Numbered from the stretch's first letter, positions 47,421 to 60,197 are shown. The stretch: DNA of 64,000 nucleotides from Isoetes taiwanensis (GCA_021234155.1 JAJEKV010000906.1:1-64000); one strand, 5' to 3'. Notes: a model not told the origin generated them from the sequence alone. Numbers and translations: made by a program.

Positions 47421-49340
47421 TCTCTCTAGCCAAAACGACTCATGGCGCGCCAATAGAATGAGCCAACTTCTTGCACTCTCAAAGCACGCGGGGTGAGTCG
47501 CCCTCTGCTTCTTTCCTCTGTCCAAGTCGATTCTAGCCTATTCCAAAGGCTTCTTCGACCAAGCTCATCCCAAAGGATTCCAGCGATTAAGAGCTAATCG
47601 AACATCCCCAGCAGGGGCTGAACCCCCCAAACCCCCAGGTGCCAACCACCGAACCCCCTCAAACCCCTCCCCTCCAACCATGCCAACCCAGGAGGGCATA
47701 GTTTATGTCTTTTAGCCATTTCTTAATTCTTAATAGCCCTTTAGCTCTTTAATCCCTTCACGCATATACAACCACATGGCCACTTATATAGCCCCTTGCC
47801 GGATCCCCACTTGGAGGGACATCCCCGACCTCAGCCCCAACCCGAGCTCGAGCCTCAACCTGCACAGGAGAATCGGGGGGGAGCGCATAAAAGGCCCCGT
47901 CGGACAACAAAGACAAAGGGAGAAACGTCTTCCATAAGGAAGGAGGCCCATGCAAAGGCCCAATTTATGAGATCGATTCGGGAGATGGATGAAGGCTGCT
48001 CACGCTTCCGACATTGCACCAAGCGCAGCGCAGACGAAGGCATGAAAGAAACAAATGGAGGAACGAGGTTGAGAGCCGCGGAACCCGGATTGCGGATGGC
48101 GCAGAGGTCCAATCTTCAAGGCCCCAATGCTCAAAAGGCGGTTGGCTGGTGAGGCAACGGATTGCAAAGATAGAGACCATCTGGCCCGGTTGGAAGATGG
48201 ACTTAAGCAGCGCACTTTTGGAGAGGCAACATGGAGGCGAGGGTCTTGGCCGATCTGTATTTCAGCGTGGACTTTCCCTCCTCACCACCATAGAGACCAT
48301 GGAGCAGGGATGGGGAAAATAGCGAGGATATCGGTGGCAACCATCTCCCGCCTCAAGTCGGGGCGAGGGGTCTCACCATATCTGAAAACCTCGAGCAGCC
48401 TTGGCCAGCGGTGAGCTAAAGAGCCCTACATGGTAGGGGCGACACAAGATCTCGGGGAGATGCAGGGAGCTCGAGCAATCGATGCCCGGCAAAGGCAAAG
48501 GGTCTTCATCGCAGGAGTCCATGAACAATTGCGGCGATTGCCGCAGAGATGAGTTGGCCAAGCAGCAAAAATTTCCAACGGGATCTAGGCTCCCGACTCT
48601 AGGCAGGCGTGAGGCCCGCAACGCGAAGACCGGACAAGCCCATGCCCAACAGCCCACGGTCGCCAACCGGCAGATAGACGATACCTGCTCCATCTTGAAC
48701 ACCCACCCGCCCTTCGCGTGAACAACCCACACCCCCTCAGACAATAGGCATCGCTGTTTAGGACAACCAATGTTGATTGATGACAAGAAGCGGGGCCGTC
48801 ATAATGTGGTGAGTGCGTGAACTATCGGAAGGCGGAAGGATCTGCGCCAAAGCATCGAGGTCCCGAGATCTTATCTCGCATGGCATTTCGGACCCACCAG
48901 TCCAATTGTCCAGAAGAAGCATGGCCAGTTGCCCATGCATTGTGACCTTCCGCGGTGCATGAGGCAATTTTCGTCGAGTAGGCAATTGAAGTCGAGCTAG
49001 AGCCTCTCGGGCTATCGCATGACCGGTGTTTAACAAGTGCATAGGCAAGCGAGAGGGCATAGGGGGTGGCCTGCTACTATCGTGCAATTTTAGGGTAGTA
49101 GGGTCATTTTGCACAAAGCAGGCGAATACTAATCGATACTTGTGGGTGCGCGTGCAGCATGACAGTGGCAGTCTCCTCTTCGTAGTAGCATGCTACTTTC
49201 CACATGCCAAGAGTAACTTTTATAACACTCATTCGGGTGTGGATAGATTGGAGCCCTATGTCGATCTATCACACTTGCCAGACTACTCTATTTTGCCATA
49301 TTTTCCGTTGTCACATGTGGACCATCGGACCTGGCTATAA
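47421..49340. other. GC-rich repeat-derived DNA; possible second LINE fragment
   Basis: Between 47.8 and 49.1 kb base composition resembles the LINE to the left. Minus-strand 48758-49114 reads ARLQLPTRRKLPHAPRKVTM, reminiscent of the zf-RVT domain that ends plant L1 ORF2 (normally L-P-T-x-x-x-L followed by a cysteine/histidine cluster, here poorly kept). Open frames on both strands are probably composition artefacts. Family call is tentative. Confidence 0.3.
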
Positions 49341-52300
49341 GATACACCCAGATTCTTCCACAAAATGTCAGTTTTCATCTACGGAAGAGAGCATCATGTA
49401 ATGCCTAACACATCAAATATCTTGATGTGCAAACTGAGAAATGGGTTCCGCAATGCTGTTTTTTGGAGCATTCAAGATTGTTATCATAAACAATCTCACA
49501 TTCAATACCTTGCTCAGTGCATTAACACTATTGTGAGCAGCACATAAATGCCGCTATTGATTTTCAACTATAATTGTACAAGTGCTCAATCACATCAAAA
49601 AATTGCAATTATTCATGATTGATATAATTCCATAAATTCCCCCATAAGTAGACTGACTTCTTCCATTTTGAACGTCTTCCAAAGAAGCATTGCATCTTGC
49701 TCACGTGCTCAAACTTTGTTGCTTAGTATTGCATCATGGATTGCTCACTTATCTACACGTAATGAATTCTCTATCAGTTGATATAAACAAATGGCTTAAA
49801 TAAAGTCAAGAGCAAATGAAACATATAGAAGAAGGATCTGTATCTAACTGGTGATATTAAATTATTGGTCACGAGGAGAGGGACTAAAAGAATCCATATT
49901 ATCTCATATTGCCAATTCGTATTAATAGAACAATCGACTCATGGTCGCGATCCAACTATTCAAAATGATGAGTGTCTTAGACTTGAGTCCGTGAAATAAA
50001 ATGAGGTGCCATATACTTAAGTCCATGAAATAACTTGGTGAAAACTAAAATGAAAGTATAGAAATGAATCAAATAGCACAATGAATGCAAAACTTAATAA
50101 TTTGAACTCTGATATGGGAAGAAGCACGTTAGGGTGGTCCATTTTTAGAACCTCATAAAGTACCTTCACTAGAAACCCTTTTTTTATATACCTTATCCTT
50201 TGGAAAGAGCAATTTGAATTTGAAATTGAAAGAGCCATTAATGTTGGAGGCTCGAGGCTCGTCCAATCAACTGTGGAGGGAGAAAGAAATTTCTCTCTCT
50301 GTTCTACGTCAAAAATCTCTCCTCCAGACATAGATTATCTCACCTCAAAACCATATCAATATATTGCTATATTCTTCTCATTTATAGGAGCTTCATCGTA
50401 AGTCCCTTAGAAATTTTGAAATCGATCTCCTCATTCATCATGAATCTAAGCTCTTTGCTTTTGTTTTTGTATAGGTTCACTAGCTTTAATATATTTGTGA
50501 GGCAGCAACTGTGATGGCGAGAATACTAGTGATCCTTATGTAAATGGTCAATCAATAGCTAATAACTTGGTTCCAAACTCGCAATTTGTTAAATCGACAG
50601 TTTTGTAAGCAAATTGTGGGGTAGAACAAGGGCTTAATTTGTGGAGCAAGAACTTCAGTTGTAAGGTGATTTCCTTATCTATAAAATGCAATTCTGGTCT
50701 ATTGATTCTTCTCTCTTTGATGAATGACAGCTTTTGTTTATCTGAAAGTTGATGGCTTTTCTGCATCTATAAAGACCACTCTTTTATAAAGAAATGTATG
50801 ACCTCTTTGTTGCATGGTTGTAGTAGACGTAAATGACAATGGAATGCCTTCCTAATAGTATCATGCCTTCCTTATTTCGTATTTTGTGTAACTTTATTAA
50901 GGCCTAAGTCAAAAAACACCTAAATTAAGTTAGGGCTGCCAATTGTGCCTTGAAATGTTCTTTGAAAAAGTACATATATAGGTAAAAAGTCTGTTTAAGT
51001 CCCCTTTTGGCAATGGTCCATGGAACCTTTCTATTAATCAGCGATGTCGCTTGTTGCTCTCTCTTTGTTTGGGTCCCATAGGCGGTTGGTCGGAAGTGGA
51101 CGATAAAAACATATTCTATTATATTCTATTCTAATCATTAGAATTTAGGGAAAAATGAGTTTTCTCGTGAAGACCTTGAAAGTTTTTGGCATCCAAAAGA
51201 CCACAAACCTTAGGCCCAATATCACATAAAAGCATACCAAAAAGTTCTTTGCCGCTGGAAAAAAGAACTCGTAATTATGGCTGTTAGATCATTAGATATG
51301 CCTAGAATATGCCTCATGATACCTAAATCCACCTTCTCCCTAACGAATTGCCCCTTAACATGGGGCAATTAAAAAATGACGCAAATATGTAACAAAATTG
51401 ACCCAAAACATTAAACATAAGGACGTTATAGTTGACACAAAACAATTGATATATTTTACATTACATTGGCAAATGTGTTTTTTACAAGATTTTGGGTTGG
51501 AAAAAGGTTTAATCAGAAAAGGAAATTTCTATGGATGTATTCTTTTTTTCCAAACCATTGAATGTTAAGGTGCCTTAAAAATATACAAGGCCTTATTTAA
51601 AGGGAATCCAAGCATAGTAAAAAAGGCATGCAGTGGCCCTGGGATGTCCTTGTTCTGGTTATTCAAGTTTGTGAGAGCTTAGATTTCCAGGAGGAACAGC
51701 TAGATCCAGGATTGATGATGCTTGAAGGGAACTGGCAAGTAGAGTTACTCATCGGAGATTTGGAAGCTGTAAAGGATTTGATGAAGTACACATCTCCGAG
51801 ATTATCTACAATATACAGAGGTCGATGGAGAGCCGACTTTGACAGTACATTAGCGCATCATGTGGTTAGAAGTAGTGGATAGTACAGAGGGAAGAAATAG
51901 CAGAATTTTTGGCAGGTTGAATTAGCGTAACCTAGAATCCTCTTCAAGCCAAATTGACAGACTATGTGGTGATTCAGCAAAGCAGGAGGAGGATCAGCAG
52001 ACCACAACGTGAATTAAGAGATGTTCTTTTGCTTCTTACAGGAGCTACCAAATAAAGAAACAAACAGAAAGGATGTTCTCAAAATTGGCTAGGAATTCAC
52101 CAGAAGACTCCTAAGGGGCCAATTTGGACCTAGGAACAGTTGCAGCTCGATTGGAGGTAGATCGATTAAACTGCAAGTAGATCTGCTTGGCCGTAATCGT
52201 GGTTTATATTGATGCGTTCTTCAAAGTGGTCGATCACAGGCTCCTAAAACATCCCATTAAAGTTTATTTAGTTTTATACCTTAGGAGAAGAGAGAAGAGA

Positions 52301-53154
52301 AGAAAAAGAAATTGGAGCACCAACAAATTACGTTCTAAAGTATAAGAGCCATGAGAAGCTCGCTTTTTTCTCGTAAAGAAGTGGAATTGGGTTATTGCTA
52401 GTTGTTTTTTTTTATATTGTTTTTTGTATCGAATTTTTTTTTGAATATTTTTGTAAGATCCATGGGAACCTTCTTTCTTTTTTTGCAAAGTAGTGGAAAT
52501 GGGTTGTTGCCAGTCGCTTTTTGCATTGGCAGATTTTTTTTTTTTGAAATTTTTTGTTTTGGTGTGTTATGTAATTTATGCTATATTTAATGGTTTATTT
52601 GTTATTCATGCATTTGCCAAATGTTTTTTGAATTTTTATTTTTTTTTCCAAGCCAAAAAAACAACATCTCCTATAACATCTATACTAAAAACAACATTAT
52701 ATTGGCAAATGCTTTTTACAAAATTTTGGCACAATTGTATTAGCTCCAGTTTTGACACAATTGAATTAATTTTTGTCACTTTCGAGCTCTGACACAAAAT
52801 TGACAAACCTTAAAAGGTAGCGACATAGGGTTTCACGCAAAAACCCTATCCTCTTGTAGTGAAGTTCTAGCTAAATTAAGCGAGAGTGAAGAGAGGGTTG
52901 ATAGTGTTACTGAGATGATTGATGATATAGACCTATGTTAGTACATCTAACTCGTGTTTTTGTCTAAAATTTGATTATCCAAAGGCTTATTAATGGATAG
53001 TAAACAAATGTACATGGTTGAGGTATAAGGTGGGATGCTAGGTTGTTGACTTCTTGTGTAACATCGATTCAAATGCCTACCTTCACACTTTTTTGGAGCG
53101 ACTAAATGCGAAAGTATAAGATATCTATTACATGCAGAATTCAATATTAATGAA
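49341..53154. other. About 3.8 kb without a recognised gene
   Basis: AT-rich spacer upstream of the genic island. T-rich tracts at 52384-52660 generate phenylalanine-rich spurious frames. TTTTTACAAGATTTTGG-like and ATTACATTGGCAAATG-like sequence near 51460 recurs degraded near 52690, so at least one old dispersed repeat is present. An 84-codon frame at 51628-51882 has no recognisable features. Confidence 0.4.
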
Positions 53155-53194
53155 GTTGAGATGGCCGAGTTGGTCTAAGGCGCCAGATTAAGGT

Positions 53195-53227
<33 letters not shown>

Positions 53228-53235
53228 TCTCAACA
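53155..53235 (+). tRNA. tRNA-Leu (anticodon AAG)
   Basis: An 81-base cloverleaf. Acceptor arm GTTGAGA pairs with TCTCAAC, discriminator A. A-box TGGCCGAGTTGG and B-box GGTTCAAATCC are intact. Anticodon stem CCAGA/TCTGG encloses TTAAGGT, giving anticodon AAG, which reads CUU and, after A-to-I change, CUC. The extra arm typical of class II tRNA-Leu is present. No CCA is encoded, as in nuclear genes. TATA-like AGTATAAGATATC lies about 40 bases upstream. It sits 180 bases before the kelch gene start. Confidence 0.97.
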
Positions 53236-53239
53236 AGCA

Positions 53240-53244
53240 TTTTT
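53240..53244 (+). terminator. RNA polymerase III T-run terminator
   Basis: TTTTT begins five bases after the tRNA discriminator base, the expected Pol III stop. Confidence 0.85.
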
Positions 53245-53415
53245 ATCGCTTACGTAGAGCAACGGTTACCCGATATCTACCCGACTGGAGTTTGAGTATT
53301 TTATGCGCTGAAAACTAACTGGCAAGTTGTTTTGCGGCGACGGCTGCCGCCGCGCTTTTGAAACTTTAAGAATGGATCTCCATCGCCATAGCCGGACCTC
53401 TCCCCATGCTACACA

Positions 53416-55715
53416 ATGTCCAAATCACTTCATCACCATGGCCATTCCCACCAATTCCGTCGACCTTGGCTTCGCTATATCCTGTTGCTTGTCCCCGCTC
53501 TCTTCGTCGCTGCATCATTGTGCACTAATGCTAGCTGGGCTTCGTTTTATTACCACAGAGCTCGGCATTTTGCCGCCCCACCCTCTCATACTCTTGTCAT
53601 ATCTAATAACCAGAGTCTTGACAGTGTCGGTGATTCTTCGTTACTCGTAGATTCGGAGCCCCTACGCCGGGTAAGTGCAATTTCAGTGTCTATGCGCATT
53701 TTATTTTTTGTGATCCAGTCGGGCCTGAGCCAAGGAATGTGGAATGTTGAATATTATGCTCGGAAAGCCTGCTTGTTGTTGGCCTAAATGAATGATTCTC
53801 CTTGAAAGAAGAACTTTATCATCTTCTGATCAACCTTCAAGTCTGTTGATTTGCCATCACACTTAGAGGAAAATGCGCAACATTGCTAAGCATAGATCAC
53901 ACATTGTTACCAAGCAGGAATGAGTATTGCCCGCATTGTTTACATCAGCAGTGTAACTGGAATATAGATCATCACACATTTAGGAGCCCGCGCAATTAGC
54001 AATTCTTCTCAAGTGAGGATATCGTTAGGCATTGCCTTATTTAGGACCTTGAGCATTTGCCCACTTTCTCTATCAAGTATCTTTCAGATCATTGTAGATG
54101 GAGCTTGAGCAGCTCGCCAATTTCTTTATTTGTTCATTCTATGATAATTTATTCATATATGTTGGTTAAACCAGCTTCTAATTCATTTCTAATGTTGGCA
54201 GCTAGAAGGAATTGACAGTGAAGAAGAAACTCCTACACTGGAATGGGAAAAGGTCGAAGACTGCCCTGTTGGACGCTTGGATGGTTATTCTGTTCAAATT
54301 GGCCATCTCCTGTATGCCTTTCAAGGATATGCTACTATTGATGAGGTACAAAGTTGTATACTACATTACATCAGATGAATGGGAGAATATGTTAATGATA
54401 TGTGATTTCATCAGGTACATTCACGTGTAGATGTTCTAGACCTAAGAAACGGGTCTTGGATAGACCACTTTGATACACCAAAAGAAATGGCCCATTCACA
54501 CTTGGGAGTGGTCACAGATGGTCGATATGTTTACCTGATCACAGGGCAGTATGGGCCCCAGTGTCGAACACCAATCAGCTTGAGCTTTGTTCTAGATACA
54601 AAAACAAGAAAATGGTCTAGCTTTCCATCTCTACCTTTCTCTAGGTAAGATTTTGCAAGAAAGCATTTCAGGGACTCTAAAGTCTTCTTTGGCAGCCCAG
54701 ATAATATGTTGAACTAGACATTGACTTCAGTTCAGCTGGATGTAAATAGAACATGGTTATCCTCATTTTCATTTTTCTGAGATTTATCTTCTGGGAATAC
54801 TTTATAGATATGCTCCTGCTACTACATTGTGGAGGGGTCGGTTGCATGTAATGGGAGGAAGCAAAGAAGACCGTTGGGAACCAGCTGTTGACCACTGGAG
54901 TATTGCCGTCAAGGATGGAAAAGCACTGGAGTCAGAATGGCAGAATGAAATACCAATACCAAGAGGTGGCCCACACAGGTGCATTTTGCAGCGGCCTCTT
55001 AGCCTTTTCTTCATAGGCATTCTATATATGTCATTTGTATTTTTTTATATTGAGGACTGAATTTCTTTCCATTGCAGAGCTTGTGTGATACTAGATGATA
55101 GATTATATGTCATAGGTGGACAAGAGGGAGATTTCCAACCAAAACCTGGTTCACCAATTTTTAAGTGCTCGCGAAGAAAGGAGGCAAGAAAATCTTTGTT
55201 AACGCTCATACTTCTCATTAATTGGATGGATCTGTAGTTTCATTTTTAGAACCTCTGCCTGATGATGTAGGTTCAATATGGAGATGTGTATATGCTTGAA
55301 GGCGATGCAAAGGAATGGAAAGTTTTGCCTCCAATGCCAAAGGCAAATTCACACATTGAGTGTGCTTGGGTGATCGTAAACAAGTCAATAATAACAGTAG
55401 GTGGTACGACAATGAGGCATCCTGTTACAAAACGGATGATCCTTCTTGGGGACGTCTTTGAGTTTAATACAGAAACTCTGGTTTGTTTCTTTGAACTGTT
55501 CCTCTTCAAAGTAAATTTTGATTTGAACTTACATGATTCTGTTATTTCAGAAATGGAGAACTCTCGGACAGATGCCCTTCAGAGTGAAGACTACTTTGGT
55601 GGGATTGTGGGATGGCTGGTTGTACTTTACTGCTGGGCAAAGGGATAGGGGACCTGATGATCCTTCTCCCAGAAAAATTATCCGTGAAACTTGGAGAACG
55701 AAACTGGATTTTTAA
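53416..55715 (+). CDS. Membrane-anchored kelch-repeat protein (At3g27220/At1g51540-like), 7 exons
   Basis: Exons: 53416-53670, 54202-54345, 54415-54644, 54808-54978, 55078-55183, 55271-55480, 55551-55715; joined they give 426 residues in one frame. Introns are 531, 69, 163, 99, 87 and 70 bases, all GT-AG except the fifth, which starts GC (GAG|GCAAGA) and is needed to keep frame. Residues 1-18 are His/Arg-rich; about 19-38 (RYILLLVPALFVAASLC) is a single hydrophobic anchor, suggesting a type II Golgi/ER membrane protein. From about residue 95 come kelch blades: RLDGYSVQIGHLLYAFQGY, SHLGVVTDGRYVYLITGQYG, RGRLHVMGGS, RACVILDDRLYVIGGQEGD and AWVIVNKSIITVGGTT, ending ETWRTKLDF. Length and blade order match the plant family annotated as At3g27220-like kelch proteins; the molecular role is not known to me. 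ATG at 53416 is chosen because it starts the charged N-terminus before the anchor. Convergent with the F-box gene. Confidence 0.92.
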
Positions 55716-56466
55716 CACAGTGGACGTTCCCAACTACCACATCAATTTTGTCGGAAATTGTTTCCTTATACCGCTCAATTAGCCCTGTGATGATCTGAAT
55801 TAAACATGACATCATGGCTGAAAGAGCAGTTTTACAATTGAGGTATTACAGTCGAGATATTTTTTTCTATCTAGAACTAGAATAAGGTAGTGGCTCAAAG
55901 AGCAGTTGTACAATTCAGAGATTACAGTGAGAGATTCAGCATAAGCTATAGCATAAAAATTGGTATGTTCTTGTAGACATCCTGTTGCCTATTTGCTTAT
56001 TCTAAGTTTGTTCCCAGAAATTCTTCCGTATAAGACATCCATCCCATTCAAACCCATAAAAGCAATATCAGAATGCGCTAAGTATTTTCATGCAATGGTT
56101 AGATTGGTTTTATTTCTGCTGAAAGTTGTGAGGATGGATATCTATGGAAAGATCACTGGAATGCACATAAATAAGTATCACTGCAACAATTATTCCTTAA
56201 AAAATTGTTAAGCAGCTGGCTAAGGAATGAAACAATTTGATGCCGTATGTTTGAGCCCTGAACCTTATGTGACAAAGTTTTGGAGAGTAGATTCGAAGAT
56301 TCTATAGGTCGTCCCAAGACAAAAACAAGGTCTGCAATAGAACTTCCAACAGCCACAGCAGAAGCATTTTCAGCAATATCTGCTACTAATATTCTTACAT
56401 GTAACATTCTCTCTTATAGATGATAATCTCCAAAAACAATGAATGCAGCTATTTAAAGATGAACTG

Positions 56467-57624
56467 CTATTCTAACCTGGGATGAAAAAAATACCCTCGG
56501 ATTAAGAACCTTATGCTGCGGACTTGAAGTGGACATGGCGGAAGCCATTTCCAAGATGCGGAAGTTTTTGAGATATCACAAACCAATATGCTGGACTGGG
56601 AGTTCTTGAAAAAGTAAACCAAATCCCCTACTCCACAACAACGCATATCCACATCCCCTTTTCCACCCAAGAATCCATGTAAAAATTCTTCTGGCATTTT
56701 ATATCTCTCAATCCAAGCCTGTCCATCCTTGTCAAATTCCCAAATGGAAACACTGCTGCAGATCCTGTCTCCAATGCTTCCCACCAGGAATAATTTTCCT
56801 TTCCTTTGCAACAAGAAAGAACAAAATAGAGATTCAGGTTGAGGAATCCTAACTTCCCACCATATCCTTTGTTCCATATCATATGCCATGAGATTGTATG
56901 GCCGCGCAGAGGTCAGACAGTACAAAGTATGATCACAGAAGATTGTTTTTGAGGCCCAAACAGTTATTTTGATGCTGTAATCTCTAGGAATTGTGCCAAT
57001 TAGTGACCAAGAATTTGTGGCAGAGTCATACATTTCTGTAGTGCATACATAGTCTCCATGTTCAGATGTGCCTCCTGCAACTATGATTCTAAAGCTACTG
57101 GTCTTGTGATCTTCGAAGGCGCCGACTACAGAATTCAACCTCTTGTGGACCATTGATGGAAGTTCTCTCCATGTTTTAGAAATAGGATTGCAGATCCCTA
57201 TTGTTCCCACATTTGTGTTGCCCCCTCCAACAAGAACTAGTCCTGCCACTGCCCCTAGTGGAAATCTCATGTATTCTGGTAGAAATCCAAGTGAAAATTT
57301 GTGCCAAGTATTTGAAGTAGGATTATAAGCACAAGTATTTTGTCTGCAATTGAAGGATGAGCACATTATCAGCCATGGCATCTCTGGCACAGGCCTGCTT
57401 GCATAGTAATGTAAAAATTCCTTCGATTTAATCTTTGCATTCCAATCTCCACACACCAGTTTGCTTGACACTACGCTTTCTATTGGCAGATGAGCAAATA
57501 TTCTGTCAATGAGTTCTGCAGGAAGATTGTTCCATGTAGTTGTTTCATTATCTGACATAGATGGGTCTGCAACATTTGGCAAGGATTCGCCTGCAAATCG
57601 ATAAAAACCTGCTTCTTCATCCAT
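56467..57624 (-). CDS. F-box/kelch-repeat protein
   Basis: Intact single-exon frame of 385 residues. The F-box lies at about 30-72: WNNLPAELIDRIFAHLPIES, then VVSSKLVCGDWNAKIKSKEF, with the conserved LP, I, HLP and V-C-W positions. This part would bind SKP1/ASK in an SCF ubiquitin ligase. The remainder forms a kelch-type propeller for substrate binding: AGLVLVGGGNTNVGTIGICN, P-SKTWRELP, RIIVAGGTSEHGD, TEMYDSATNSWSLIGTIP, YDMEQRIWWEV, GKLFLVGSIGD and SKTSASWKWLPPCP. Substrate is unknown. The first ATG at 57624 is used; an inner Met at residue 23 (MSDNETT) is possible. Its 3' end lies 751 bases from that of the upstream kelch gene, in convergent orientation. No defects seen, and codon context differs from the repeat-derived surroundings. 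Confidence 0.93.
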   Translation of the reverse strand: MDEEAGFYRFAGESLPNVADPSMSDNETTTWNNLPAELIDRIFAHLPIESVVSSKLVCGDWNAKIKSKEFLHYYASRPVPEMPWLIMCSSFNCRQNTCAYNPTSNTWHKFSLGFLPEYMRFPLGAVAGLVLVGGGNTNVGTIGICNPISKTWRELPSMVHKRLNSVVGAFEDHKTSSFRIIVAGGTSEHGDYVCTTEMYDSATNSWSLIGTIPRDYSIKITVWASKTIFCDHTLYCLTSARPYNLMAYDMEQRIWWEVRIPQPESLFCSFLLQRKGKLFLVGSIGDRICSSVSIWEFDKDGQAWIERYKMPEEFLHGFLGGKGDVDMRCCGVGDLVYFFKNSQSSILVCDISKTSASWKWLPPCPLQVRSIRFLIRGYFFHPRLE

Positions 57625-59519
57625 TTACTTACATTTTTTCCTCCCCTGCTTCTGTTTGAGAATCTTATACTCTGTTTTGATTATCCATCCATTATAGATT
57701 CGCATTCCTTAAGCTTCAAACTGAATGGTACTACTCTGAACACCATAATTGCACAATCCAGAGTGCGAGAAAGATAGACGGATAGATAGATATATCTTAA
57801 CTTAACGTCCACAGGAAAACATAAGAGCTTCAAAATTTTGATATATACAGCCTGGTTCAAAATCGAGCATGAATCAACAGCATAAGATAAGGGCAATAGT
57901 ACCTCTGAAAAGCTTATGGTGCAGATCCGGCTACGAAAGGCATCTAAGCAGAGCACAGCAGGTATCAGAAGAAGATTGTGAAAAAGAGATCTCCTTATGT
58001 GGAGCTCTGAATTATTGGTTGATTTGTTTATTGTTTTTTGACAAGATGCTATCCTGACGTTGGAATGATATATGTAGCTTACATCTTCATATCATATTTT
58101 TCCCGTCATTAACCTTACAGGTTTTCCTACGGCCGAGATTTACCTGGTTGCGTTCCCAAGGCATGACATGAACGAAGCAGATTCATCTGTCTTTATAGTT
58201 CAAAACAAGACATCACGGCTACGCTTACGCATTTTGGGAATTTCGCATTTTGGATAGACAGCAACAACTAAAATACAATAAACTACAATAAACTAATGTT
58301 GATATTGCTAGAGCGCATCTCAAGGGGAAGGAGGTAGATTTTAGGGCTGTAATCCTTGTGATTTCAACAAATACATAAAAAGATAGACACATTTTCAACA
58401 TAATCGACCATGCCTAAACACAACCATGGCGACACAATGGCGACACAGGGAAGAAACTCTTGCCAAACCTTGTTACCTATAAGCTCCCACCTAACTCCTT
58501 ACAATGTACATTGGTAGTGCTTTATCATCAACATAACCAATAATCAACAATTAGTCCCCAACACACCTCATGCATCTTAGCGCATTCCATAAACGCATGT
58601 CTCTCATCCTCCATTTTTATAAACCTCATCATGGACAAAAATATATAAATGCATGTGTATGTTACCAACATGGTATGACATGAAAATTGTTACCTCATTT
58701 TTTTCGTCTGTCAAATTGACGCATTTAAGCAGTTTGGCTCATTTAATGTTAGCATTGATTTATGAAGTATCAAATCTTCAAGCTTTCAATTTTAGTGCGC
58801 TAAATCTGTTGGATCTATCCTTCATCATTCCATCCCCTCTGTGATACCTTTGAGCTGCGAATACAAGAAATGCCTGGCATTAGGCGATTCTCATTCATAT
58901 TGTTAAATTCAGAATGGCATATGCAATTGCCTGCACATTTTGCTCTACATTTATTTGTTCTGAAGTAGAATTGTTGCAAACATTAGCATGTGCCACTTGT
59001 TCTTGTATTGTATCTTTAGGATGTAAAATTACATTCTCCACTGCCTGTGGTATTTAGATTGTCCATGAAACTCTTTATTGCATCCAGGTTGTTTCTTCTT
59101 TTGAGCTTGTTTTCTATTTGAGCTTGCCGCCCCATCACTGAATGACATCAAAACCACCCTAAGGGACCAGCTTGTACATCTGATGTTTCTGCCCAGAATT
59201 TCTAACTAAACATGAACATTCATACCATTGAAAAGGCCTCAGAAAGAGCTTTCCGATGCAACAAAATTTGCTCATATATTAGTCGTTAGACATTAGTACG
59301 AACCCTTTATTATGCCTAATGATTTTCTTTCAACAATTTGTTCATCCATCCAGGATCTTAGACATATGCCAAAATCTAAGCTAGGGAGGCAAGTAGCAGT
59401 CCATGGAGGAACACTTTTATCGTGGACGTCCGTATATGGAGTCCGGGATCCGGTGTTTCTGGACAAATTACCTCTGGTGTTTACGGGACGCCCGTGAAGC
59501 GACCAATGCATGCCCATCC
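57625..59519. other. Upstream spacer of the F-box gene; no gene seen
   Basis: Should contain the F-box promoter (reading leftwards from 57625); no clear TATA box picked out. AT-rich, with frames of at most 91 codons. CATCCA/TGCATG repeats only. The right end meets the LTR at 59520. Confidence 0.4.
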
Positions 59520-60157
59520 TGATATGGTGGTGCTGGGGGGAGCGGTTCAGGCCAACACATCCAGACTTAAAACTAGAATTTAATGTGTCAAGGGTAGACT
59601 AGATCTTAAGTTATGATTTTAAATTATAATGTTTGGGTTATGTTAGTCAATAAAACCTTTAAGAACCATTGGTTATGAAATTAAAAATATATGATTGCGG
59701 CTTCGCAGACCTCTTCCGTAGAAACAACTCGAGATCATCTCAGATCTCCTTTAACCGATAAAGGCGATCGTAGCCCCAAAAGGGCGAATCTCTGATATTT
59801 TTAGCCGAAACCTTGATTGAATGATTGCTTGCCTTTGTTAAGATATTTTTGAGTTGGAAAAAGGTCATTCCAGAAAAGGCCGATCTGTGTTTATAAAAGC
59901 ATCAGTTTCTCTTATTTCTGATATAGAACTTTCGATTGTGTCTTAGAGTAACCATCTCTGCCTTGTCTGCAGTTAGAGTTATTGATCTTGTATTGAACTT
60001 TTGGATGCGATTGTGGAGGCAAGATAACGATTTCTTGCTGAGCCTGGGCCCAGTTGGGTGGAGAGCATAGCTGTGAAGGCTGGAATTTGAAGTTATTTGT
60101 TGATTGTTTACATTCTCTGATCTTTGTTTTGTAGTAAAAATCTTGTCTTCGTGTCGG
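59520..60157 (+). repeat. 5' LTR of the gag-only element
   Basis: Starts TGATATGGTGGTGCTGGGGG and is identical in most positions to 61798-62117 over its first half. The right edge is inferred from the primer site three bases downstream, so it is approximate. Contains TATAAAAGCATC near 59893, a plausible promoter TATA box. Confidence 0.8.
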
Positions 60158-60159
60158 TT

Positions 60160-60171
60160 TGGTATCAGAGC
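60160..60171 (+). other. Primer-binding site (initiator tRNA-Met)
   Basis: TGGTATCAGAGC, the full canonical plant tRNA-iMet complement, directly after the 5' LTR. Unlike the two copia elements the CAG is intact here. Confidence 0.93.
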
Positions 60172-60197
60172 CTCTTGATTTTGAAAACCTCTGGACA

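Noticed and set aside
52264-52792. Phenylalanine-rich frames
   Set aside because: Produced by T-rich low-complexity tracts.
53155-53235. Organellar origin of the tRNA-Leu
   Set aside because: AAG anticodon, nuclear-type A/B boxes, Pol III T-run and adjacent nuclear genes all indicate a nuclear gene; no other plastid or mitochondrial sequence was seen.
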